A stretch of 64,000 bases of DNA. Source: Desulfolinea sp050305405. Lineage in GTDB: Bacteria; Chloroflexota; Anaerolineae; Anaerolineales; Villigracilaceae. The stretch lies in contig JBNLFG010000002.1 of the NCBI GenBank assembly GCA_050305405.1, positions 248,001 through 312,000 of the forward strand. Direction: 5' to 3'. Below, piece after piece: positions 58,166 to 64,000 of the stretch (position 1 is its first letter; the number at the start of each line of letters is the position of its first letter). A model generated the notes under the pieces. That model was not told where the DNA came from and ran no database searches. It saw only the letters and a program-made list of their open reading frames with translations. The translations under genes were made by a program, and so were the position numbers.

Positions 58166-59190
58166 GATTCGGGGACAGCTGTAGGTGCATCCGTCGGCGG
58201 GATTTCAGCCGTCGGAACAACTTCCAATGTAGGTTCTGGGGTCGCTGTCGGCGGGTAGCAGATTTCGTAGGCATGCCTTGAATTTTTAGCAGCCACGTCA
58301 TCCAATTGTCCATAGGCCATAGCGGCTGAGTACTGCGCATAAGCACCGCAAGCATCACGGTTTTTCTGATTGAAAAGGTAATCGCCATAGCGCATCAGGG
58401 CGTAATAGTAGCGTTCGCCAGCCGTCATACCCGAAGCGCTATCCCAAACATTTGGAGCATAAGAAGCCAATTGTCCAAAGTAATTGACTGCCTGTTCCCA
58501 ATTGATCTCCCAGAAGGTCGCGGCAGTGATATAGAGACGCGCACCCTCGCGCAGGCCGTTTGCCGTGCTATCGAGCGGCCCGAAGCGTTCAGCCAGCGTC
58601 AGGTAGTAGATACCGCCTTCAAGATCGCCCTCTTTGGCTATCTTATCGGCGCCTGCGTAGCGCAGTGCGAAATAATACATCCCGTCCACTTCGGCGGTGC
58701 GATAATCAGGCCCCTCCTTGCGTAGCTGATCGAGCGCGGCCAACGCGTTTGCCCAGTCGCCAGCGTTAATCAACGCTTGAGCGTTGTTGAAGATCGCTTC
58801 CACGCCGCGCAGGTCGGGGGTTGGGGTCAGGGTTGGGCTGGGGGTGATCGTTGGGGTAGCGGTGAAACTCATCCCTAAAACCGCTTCTGCCATTCCTTCG
58901 GCAGCGCCCGGATAATTTGCATTGTGCTGGAGGATATATTCAAAATGCTGGCGGGCGTGGTCATAACGTCCCTCGGCCAGCGCAATCGCGCCAAGCTCAA
59001 ATTGCTTGCTGAGTTCCGAACTGATCTGCGTCGCTTCGGCAGATTTTCGGATACCGATGCCCGAGTTATAACCACCGTAAAGCCCGAGGCCAACGATGAT
59101 AATAAATCCAAACAGGCTGATAGCAAAGCGCTTTCCGCGCGATTTTTTCTTTACTGTTGTAGGTTGTGTGGAGCCAAGATTTTCAGACAT
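58162..59190 (-). CDS. Tetratricopeptide-repeat membrane protein
   Basis: A 342-residue protein. A Lys/Arg-rich N-terminus and a membrane segment (~22-42) are followed by TPR-like helix pairs ('LSKQFELGAIALAEGRYDHARQHFEYILQHN', 'ALINAGDWANALAALDQLRKEG', 'ADKIAKEGDLEGGIYYLTLAERFGPLD') and a Thr/Pro-rich tail. It has no enzymatic motif and may be an assembly or scaffold protein. The start chosen at ATG 59190 is preceded by TATAAT seven bases away. Confidence 0.8.
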   Translation of the reverse strand: MSENLGSTQPTTVKKKSRGKRFAISLFGFIIIVGLGLYGGYNSGIGIRKSAEATQISSELSKQFELGAIALAEGRYDHARQHFEYILQHNANYPGAAEGMAEAVLGMSFTATPTITPSPTLTPTPDLRGVEAIFNNAQALINAGDWANALAALDQLRKEGPDYRTAEVDGMYYFALRYAGADKIAKEGDLEGGIYYLTLAERFGPLDSTANGLREGARLYITAATFWEINWEQAVNYFGQLASYAPNVWDSASGMTAGERYYYALMRYGDYLFNQKNRDACGAYAQYSAAMAYGQLDDVAAKNSRHAYEICYPPTATPEPTLEVVPTAEIPPTDAPTAVPES

Positions 59191-59197
59191 GGGGGCT

Positions 59198-59203
59198 ATT
59201 ATA
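59198..59203 (-). promoter_or_regulatory. -10 element for a possible leaderless TPR transcript
   Basis: TATAAT on the minus strand, with seven bases between it and the ATG at 59190, the same geometry as at the aminotransferase gene. Confidence 0.5.
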
Positions 59204-59216
59204 CACGTTTTGTAAA

Positions 59217-59304
59217 AGTGCGTCGTACCAGCCTCGAGGCGAAAATACGAAAGACAGGCAACACTCATTTAACAAAAAATGCCTATCTGGATGGTGCGAC
59301 GCAC
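59217..59304. repeat. Palindromic element, family B, second copy
   Basis: GTGCGTCGTACCAG at the left and GGTGCGACGCAC at the right; the interior, read on the minus strand, contains GGCATTTTTTGTTAAA, as in the first copy (GGCATTTTTCTGTTTAAA). Confidence 0.82.
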
Positions 59305-59310
59305 GCCTCT

Positions 59311-60852
59311 TTAGAGATTAAATAGTAACCGTATTTCTTTCCAGATGATCGGGATCGCTATCCCTGCGCCGACCAGCATCCCAATGATGGCGGTGATGAT
59401 TGCCCCGCCGGGGAGATAAAGTGCGACAAGGTAAGCAGATGCGCCGCCGAGTACGGCTGCAACAAGTCCGCGCAGCAGGGATGAAAGCACCGAGACGCTC
59501 TCCGTTAGTCTTGCTCTCATTATCCAGAGCATCACCACAGCTTCAACAACGACCGCCAACTCTGCCAACGCCAGCCCGATCGCGCTGAGATGTGGGAAAA
59601 AAATCAGGACGACGAGACCACCAACGATGTACAATCCAAAGCGGACGAAGATCGTCGCTAATGGGATAAGCGCCTCTTTGCGGGCATAGAAGGCGCGTGA
59701 GAGCACTTCCTGAATGGCATAGCCTACCAGGGCCAACAGGTAGGCGCGGGCTGTCCACGTGAGCAGGGCAGTGCCATCCACGTCAAAGCCGAAGACAGCC
59801 CTCACTAATGGAAGCAAGCCTGCCCCAAGGACGGCTGCGACGGGCAGCGTCAATGCGATCAGCACCTGAATGGCGCGTTCGACCGTCTCGCGGAACTTCG
59901 TCCAATTTTCCGCCGCTGCATATTCCGAAAGAGTCGGCAAAATCGCCGTCGCAATCGCTGTACCAAGCAATGTTTCGGGGACTTGCATAATCATCCAGCC
60001 ATATGTGAGCGCCGTTACCGCGCCGACTTCAAGCCGCGATGCGAAGTTATCACGCGCTATGAAAACCAGTTGAATGCCGAGCATCGTGACGAGGCGCGGA
60101 CCGATGATCTTCAACACGGCGCGCACGCCTTCATCTTTCAGGTTGATGGAGGGCGTCCACTTGAAGTGATATTTGATCAGCCCCGGAATTTGGATGCCAA
60201 GATGCAGCACTGCGCCGAGAATGACGCCGTAGACCAGCCCTTCGACGCCCAGCCCCAGAGCGGGGAGTTGGATACCCGCGATTGTGTAGGGTTCGGTGGG
60301 GGAGAAGACCAGCGCGCCAAAGATCTGCCCGATGTTGTAGAGTGCGGGCGCCATGGCGGGCAGTAGGAAATACTGGTTGGCTTGCAGACTGCCCATTACG
60401 AGGCCGCTGACCGAGAAGATGGTCGTGGCGATCAGGTTCAGGCGCATCAGGTGGATAATGGTGTCCTGCTGTGCGATGGCGAAGCCGGGCGCGATGCCGA
60501 TCTCCGAGCGCACGATCTGCTCGGCAAAAATGGCAATGACGATGCCGACCGAAGCCGTGACCACAAAAGCGAGATTGGCGATGCGCGAGAAGAGCTTCCA
60601 TGCTTCGGGGCGACCACGCGTGGTCAGGTATTCGCTGAGGACGGGGATGAGCGCCATCGACATCGCTCCGCCGGAGATGAGCGCAAAGAGCATATCCGGC
60701 AAGTTATTGGCAACGTTGAAGGCGTCTAGCTCGAAGGAGAGACTGAACTGTCTGGCAATGACGATCGAGCGCAGGAAAGCAAGTACCTTGTCAACGCCGA
60801 AGAAAGCTGCAATCAAAAAGGACGTGCGGGTGAGGAAGGAAAGTTTTTTCAT
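59311..60852 (-). CDS. murJ: Lipid II flippase MurJ (MviN family)
   Basis: A 513-residue polytopic protein with 13-14 membrane segments. 'RTSFLIAAFFGVDKVLAFLRSIVIARQFS', 'LDAFNVANNLPDMLFALISGGAMSMALIPVLSEY' and 'DNFASRLEVGAVTALTYGWMIMQVPETLLGTAIATAILPTLSEYAA' are the MurJ signatures. It flips lipid II across the membrane for peptidoglycan synthesis. It ends seven bases after a family B repeat and is preceded by a family D half repeat. Confidence 0.93.
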   Translation of the reverse strand: MKKLSFLTRTSFLIAAFFGVDKVLAFLRSIVIARQFSLSFELDAFNVANNLPDMLFALISGGAMSMALIPVLSEYLTTRGRPEAWKLFSRIANLAFVVTASVGIVIAIFAEQIVRSEIGIAPGFAIAQQDTIIHLMRLNLIATTIFSVSGLVMGSLQANQYFLLPAMAPALYNIGQIFGALVFSPTEPYTIAGIQLPALGLGVEGLVYGVILGAVLHLGIQIPGLIKYHFKWTPSINLKDEGVRAVLKIIGPRLVTMLGIQLVFIARDNFASRLEVGAVTALTYGWMIMQVPETLLGTAIATAILPTLSEYAAAENWTKFRETVERAIQVLIALTLPVAAVLGAGLLPLVRAVFGFDVDGTALLTWTARAYLLALVGYAIQEVLSRAFYARKEALIPLATIFVRFGLYIVGGLVVLIFFPHLSAIGLALAELAVVVEAVVMLWIMRARLTESVSVLSSLLRGLVAAVLGGASAYLVALYLPGGAIITAIIGMLVGAGIAIPIIWKEIRLLFNL

Positions 60853-60860
60853 GGGGATTT

Positions 60861-60892
60861 ACCACAGAGAGCACAGAGTTCACAGAGAAAAA
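60861..60892. repeat. Half copy of family D repeat
   Basis: ACCACAGAGAGCACAGAG followed by TTCACAGAG directly upstream of murJ, the left arm of family D. Confidence 0.7.
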
Positions 60893-61004
60893 CTTGCAAA
60901 ATGATTCTGCGAGGAAGGCTTTAGCCTGACAAAGCAGTCTTCTGTTTTCATGGAGATTGCTTACCCTAAAGGGTACAAGATCGCTACGCTCGCAAAGTCA
61001 GTGC

Positions 61005-61190
61005 TTAATGCTGATGTGCCGCTTCGCCGAAGGTCTCTGCGCCCGGGAGCTTCCCTGCCAGATTCGCAGGTTTATGGATCAACTGCGGTAGGCATTGCGG
61101 GCAGATGTAGAGCGTTTCTTCTTTGTAAGTCAGTACCAATAAAGCTTTCTCGTTTTCAGAAACTTCGCAGTTCAAGCATGTTTTCGTCAT
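61005..61190 (-). CDS. Zinc-ribbon microprotein
   Basis: A 61-residue protein with C5-x2-C8 ('MTKTCLNCEV') and a second pair C30-x2-C33 ('YICPQCLPQ'), the layout of a zinc ribbon. The ATG has GGAGG six bases upstream, a strong start. The C-terminal ~25 residues are His-ending and low in order. I recognise no named family. It lies in the gap upstream of murJ on the same strand. Confidence 0.75.
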   Translation of the reverse strand: MTKTCLNCEVSENEKALLVLTYKEETLYICPQCLPQLIHKPANLAGKLPGAETFGEAAHQH

Positions 61191-61238
61191 CTATACCTCC
61201 GTTTTTTAGGCAGTAAATTAGGCGCAGATTGTATCACT

Positions 61239-61784
61239 TTATCTTTTTGTGTTTTTGAACAGTTCTTGTATTTTCTCAAATCTTTCCTGAAGCGATGCTG
61301 TTTCGCTAGGCTCTAATTCAAAATATTTTTCCATAATGCTTAACCGTTCATTTGCTCTGTCTGATGATTTGCTAAAATCCATATTTTTGAGATTAGAGAA
61401 AACATGACTATAAGCATCTATACCGATACGCATCCACTGATCCTTTGCTGTTTCTTTTCCTATGAAAGTAAGAGATTTGATGATTAGTGATGCGCTAAAG
61501 CTAGTTGCAATAAAAATTCCCCAATAAAATGCACTTTCATGAAGTCTTTCTGGTATTGTGTCTCCATAAATGTCATTCATTACAAGACCTAAAAAACTTA
61601 ATGCTGCAATAGTGGTAAATATCGCAGTCATAGTACTTTCTATGATATTTGCCTTTTCTCTGAAAACCTGTGTCCTTCCGAAAAAGTTTCTTCGAATCTC
61701 TGGAACGTTATACCCCGTGAAAACAACATATAGGCTTGATATGCCGAGTACGGTTGAGATAATGCTAATTGTCGTTTGATCCAT
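61239..61784 (-). CDS. Unknown membrane protein
   Basis: A 181-residue protein with three hydrophobic segments (~5-25, ~53-72, ~85-108) and a polar, helical C-terminal half. I recognise no family. It is A+T-rich compared with neighbours. A tract of CTTGTAACTT/AACTTGCAACTT between 61801 and 61850 flanks its start; this looks like a dispersed repeat. Confidence 0.65.
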   Translation of the reverse strand: MDQTTISIISTVLGISSLYVVFTGYNVPEIRRNFFGRTQVFREKANIIESTMTAIFTTIAALSFLGLVMNDIYGDTIPERLHESAFYWGIFIATSFSASLIIKSLTFIGKETAKDQWMRIGIDAYSHVFSNLKNMDFSKSSDRANERLSIMEKYFELEPSETASLQERFEKIQELFKNTKR

Positions 61785-61840
61785 TCTTTTTCCCTTAGCA
61801 ATTTCTACCTTGTAACTTTTGACTTGGAACTTGCAACTTT

Positions 61841-62632
61841 TTACAAGGTGCCTTTATACATCCCGCCATCCACCGTCAGCATCACGCCCGTGATATAGGA
61901 TGCCGCAGGCGAAAGTAGGAAGACAGCCGGATTGGCGAACTCTTGCGGCTCTGCCATGCGCCCCAGCGGGCATTCTTTCATTTGCGTGGCTAACTCTTCC
62001 GCGACGCTCGTGCCCTTGGCTTGCGCCCGTGCCCCCATCAGCTCCTCGACCCGTTCTGTTTTCGTCCAACCCGGCAGAATCGAATTAAAGCGGATGCCAT
62101 CCCCGCCCAACTCGAGAGCGAGAGTCTTCGTCAGGCCGACCGTCGCCGCGCGGATGCTGTTCGAGAGTACCAGATTTGGGATCGGCTGTTTCACAGAATA
62201 AGACGTGATCGTCAGCACGCTGGCTGCATCCGATTGGCGTAGGTGCGGCAGCGCGGTTTTGATCAAGCGCACATGGCTCATCAATGAAAGGTCAATGCCC
62301 TTCGCCCAATCATCTTCGCTGAAAGACTCGAATGCTCCCGATGGAGGGCCACCTGCATTTGTAACGAGTAAATCCAGCCCGCCGAGGGCTTCAACGGCTG
62401 CCTCGATCAATATCGCAGGTGCAGATACATCACTCATATCCGCAGGCTGCGCGGATACAGGGATACCGTGTGCCTCTTCGATCTGTTTGGCGGCAGAAGC
62501 GAGTTTCTCGGCATTACGGCTGCTAATGGCGACGTGGCAGCCCTCCGCTGCTAATGTGTTGGCGACTGCATATCCCAGCCCGCGTGATGCGCCGACGACG
62601 AGGGCGCGTTTGCCTTTTAATCCTAAATCCAT
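61841..62632 (-). CDS. SDR oxidoreductase, atypical (YxxxK motif missing)
   Basis: A 263-residue short-chain dehydrogenase with cofactor motif 'VVGASRGLGYAVANTL' (GxxxGxG, ~12-27), 'LVTNAGGPPSG' and catalytic Ser in 'VLTITSYSVKQPIPNLVLSNSIRAATVGLTKTLALEL'. At the usual YxxxK place the sequence reads V-L-S-N-S-I-R, so neither Tyr nor Lys is at its normal position. This belongs to the BKR-like SDR subgroup known to lack the standard active site. 'GGMYKGTL' ends the protein. Reaction unknown; it may be a binding protein or use another base. Confidence 0.85.
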   Translation of the reverse strand: MDLGLKGKRALVVGASRGLGYAVANTLAAEGCHVAISSRNAEKLASAAKQIEEAHGIPVSAQPADMSDVSAPAILIEAAVEALGGLDLLVTNAGGPPSGAFESFSEDDWAKGIDLSLMSHVRLIKTALPHLRQSDAASVLTITSYSVKQPIPNLVLSNSIRAATVGLTKTLALELGGDGIRFNSILPGWTKTERVEELMGARAQAKGTSVAEELATQMKECPLGRMAEPQEFANPAVFLLSPAASYITGVMLTVDGGMYKGTL

Positions 62633-62655
62633 CGTGTTGTCTCCTTCGTTTTTAT

Positions 62656-62760
62656 GGAACGCGGATTACACGGGTTTAGCGGATTCTCGCGGATTTTTTT
62701 AAAAATAATCCGTGTAAATCCGCTTGATCCGCAGTAAGCGAAGCGACATCCGCGTTCTAT
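62656..62760. repeat. Dispersed inverted repeat, family C
   Basis: GGAACGCGGATTACACGGG at the left, ATCCGCGTTCTAT at the right, 105 bases; GCGGATTCTCGCGG and AATCCGTGTAAATCCGC are in the middle. It lies between the SDR and DUF503 genes. Confidence 0.85.
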
Positions 62761-62764
62761 TTAT

Positions 62765-63049
62765 TTATCCAATGATTTCAAATTCTTCATCGACAATCGT
62801 CACATCCTGCCAACTGTACTCAACCCACTCCGCGACTTTTTGCAGCATGCGTTGATTTTGTGTGTTATCGTTGCCGACCACCGCACAGGCGATGACCGCG
62901 CTCTGCCAGACATCGTGCGCATCCATTTCGGCGACCGAGACATTGAATTCCTTGTGCAGGCGCGCCAACAGTGGCTTCAGTCGGCTGCGCTTTTCTTTCA
63001 ACGACTTGCAGCCGGGGATGTGTAGGTGGAGGGTTAAGATGCCGAGCAT
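62765..63049 (-). CDS. DUF503 family protein (YlxP-like)
   Basis: A 94-residue protein: 'ILTLHLHIPGCKSLKEKRSRLKPLLARLHKEFNVSVAEMDAHDVWQSAVIACAVVGND' is the DUF503 (YlxP) signature. YlxP proteins have a ferredoxin-like fold and unknown function. Its ATG overlaps the upstream membrane-protein stop codon (TAATG), so they are translationally coupled. A second, broken copy lies at 63690-63747. Confidence 0.92.
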   Translation of the reverse strand: MLGILTLHLHIPGCKSLKEKRSRLKPLLARLHKEFNVSVAEMDAHDVWQSAVIACAVVGNDNTQNQRMLQKVAEWVEYSWQDVTIVDEEFEIIG

Positions 63050-63480
63050 TAATTATTGTTTTGTTTTAATTGCTCTCTGGCAAAAAGAATAGTCGCAAGG
63101 ATTGTAACCAGATATCCGCTAAACAAATAAATACAACTGTTTGTAACACATGAGTAATAGAAGAATGGTCTGAAAGATTCTGCGAACCCGGAAAATAAAG
63201 TGAAGATGAATAAACCACTCACTGTTCCGATAAGATAGTAGGCGTATATGCCTTGTTGACTAAAACTCTGAAAAAACTTCCCCTGTATCTTTTTCAAAAT
63301 ATCCAAAACACCCAACAAACCGAAGCTCAATGCGCCAAGTAACACGAATAGAAGGGTAAATTGCCCAAATCCATAGTCGATCGGGTGAAAAAGTAAAGGC
63401 TGTCTATCAAAAATGCATAAAGCAGATATCAAAAAAAACGCTAAAAACCAGGTCAGAAAGAATATCTTCTTGTCTTTCAT
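63049..63480 (-). CDS. Small membrane protein, copy A of a tandem duplication
   Basis: A 143-residue protein with four membrane segments. It has no family I recognise. Its C-terminal half ('YAYYLIGTVSGLFIFTLFSGFAESFRPFFYYSCVTNSCIYLFSGYLVTIL') is clearly related to the partial protein at 63748-64000. It is A+T-rich. The gene is directly followed by DUF503. Confidence 0.72.
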   Translation of the reverse strand: MKDKKIFFLTWFLAFFLISALCIFDRQPLLFHPIDYGFGQFTLLFVLLGALSFGLLGVLDILKKIQGKFFQSFSQQGIYAYYLIGTVSGLFIFTLFSGFAESFRPFFYYSCVTNSCIYLFSGYLVTILATILFAREQLKQNNN

Positions 63481-63529
63481 TTTTATGTTTCCTTCTTATG
63501 AGTTTTATATAGGATGTCGAGCATGTTTT

Positions 63530-63690
63530 ACTTTGTCCGCACGGACGTCAACATCCGTGCTAGATAGCCAAAGCCGGCTAAAGTCGGCTGAGATGCCGAG
63601 TCCGCTTCAGCGGGCTTCCGCAGATTAGCGTGGGCGTTTATCTTGTGCCCCGAATGGGGTACGCCCATGCGGGCAGGGTTTTTGCTGCGC
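63530..63690. repeat. Composite palindromic repeat inserted in the duplicated unit
   Basis: It contains GCACGGATG/CATCCGTGC-type (63538-63560), AGCCGGCTAAAGTCGGCT, and GGGCGTTTATC...GTACGCCC around CCCCGAATGGGG (63631-63668). Several short hairpins of dispersed type are in series. The broken DUF503 copy ends where it begins. Confidence 0.7.
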
Positions 63691-63748
63691 TTTTCTTTCA
63701 GCGACTTGCAGCCGGGATGTGTAGGTGGATGGGCAGGATGCCGATCAT
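63690..63748 (-). pseudogene. Truncated, frameshifted second copy of DUF503
   Basis: On the minus strand ATGATCGGCATCCTGCC begins as the intact gene does ('MIGILPIHLHI'), but one C is missing (CATCCCGGC for CATCCCCGGC), which shifts the frame just before the conserved 'PGCKSLKEKRS'; that segment is still legible in another frame. It then stops at the composite repeat after ~20 codons. The start overlaps the stop codon of the upstream membrane-protein copy. Confidence 0.85.
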
Positions 63749-64000
63749 CAGGATTTATGTTCTTCGATTTCCCTTTTTGAAAAAAAGTAAGATGCAATAA
63801 TCGTTACGGCATATCCGCCCAATAAGTAGATACAGCTATTTGTGATGCAAAAATAATATAAGAATGGATTTAGGGATTCTGTAAAACCTGCAAATAAAGT
63901 GAATATAAATAAGCTTCCAATTGAAGCTGTTAGATAGTAGGGATATATTAGTTGAGTATCTAATTCTGGAAACATTTTTTGCTGTACTCTTTTTAGAATA
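63748..64000 (-). CDS. Small membrane protein, copy B of the tandem duplication (5' end outside window)
   Basis: The reading frame is open to the window edge. Visible residues include 'ILKRVQQKMFPE', corresponding to 'ILKKIQGKFFQS' in copy A, and 'YPYYLTASIGSLFIFTLFAGFTESLNPFLYYFCITNSCIYLLGGY'. The two genes thus share about 60 % of visible residues by eye. The internal ATG at 63975 is unlikely to be the real start. Confidence 0.75.
   Translation of the reverse strand, partial: ILKRVQQKMFPELDTQLIYPYYLTASIGSLFIFTLFAGFTESLNPFLYYFCITNSCIYLLGGYAVTIIASYFFSKREIEEHKS

Noticed and set aside
62656..62760. CRISPR array
   Set aside because: The repeated GCGGAT phrases are within one palindromic element; there are no regularly spaced direct repeats or cas genes.

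Overview
The window looks like chromosomal DNA of an Anaerolineae-type Chloroflexota bacterium. I infer this from the mix of protein families and the intergenic regions full of short palindromic repeats; no marker search was possible. Base composition is mixed: many housekeeping genes are G+C-richer, while islands such as 5.4-7.2 kb, 10.8-12.0 kb, 26.5-28.5 kb, 61.2-61.8 kb and 63.0-64.0 kb are visibly A+T-rich. There is no phage, transposase, integrase, CRISPR array or rRNA operon.

Layout. 0-5.3 kb: 3' end of ftsZ, a cyclase-family hydrolase, a membrane diguanylate cyclase, a lipoprotein esterase and a DMT transporter. 5.4-7.2 kb: an isolated A+T-rich gene for a diadenylate-cyclase (DAC) domain protein. 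7.3-17.2 kb: argS, a cyclic-2,3-diphosphoglycerate-synthetase-like P-loop protein, a GT87 membrane glycosyltransferase, a thioesterase, two tRNA-Ala genes with consensus promoters, then leuS behind a T-box leader (specifier CTC) and a Leu-rich short ORF, and a DUF2235 protein. 17.3-26.4 kb, all minus strand: rubrerythrin, an alpha/beta hydrolase, metY and metA, DegV, a methyltransferase, two acetyltransferases and small membrane proteins. 26.5-33.7 kb: a WD40-like lipoprotein, lipA, an NfeD protease, a MocR-type aminotransferase carrying an in-frame palindromic repeat, tRNA-Gly and tRNA-Ile2, and azlCD.

33.9-46.2 kb is the most distinctive part. YccF and a phytol-kinase-like protein are followed by a closely spaced plus-strand series: hexapeptide-repeat protein, long-chain acyl-ACP-reductase-like protein, response regulator with a degenerate GGDEF domain, a 2146-residue histidine kinase with about nine GAF domains, a stand-alone receiver, and an alpha/beta-hydrolase-fold protein without its nucleophile. 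It could be a lipid-modification plus signalling unit.

46.3-53.3 kb: tRNA-Met, an ArsR / Gly-Arg-rich / NifX-like trio with a palindromic operator, an FtsB-like membrane protein, then rplI, a RodZ-like double-HTH protein, rimO, a CysQ-type phosphatase and a DUF6951-like protein. 53.3-64 kb: an ECF sigma factor with its anti-sigma partner, a TetR regulator with a perfect operator, HXXEE and CocE proteins, CopD-like and TPR proteins, murJ, a zinc-ribbon microprotein, an SDR, and a tandem duplication of a membrane-protein plus DUF503 unit, of which one DUF503 copy is broken.

At least five families of short dispersed inverted repeats occupy the intergenic spaces. Two copies supply the stop codon of a neighbouring gene and one lies inside an open reading frame, so these repeats are reshaping coding sequences here.
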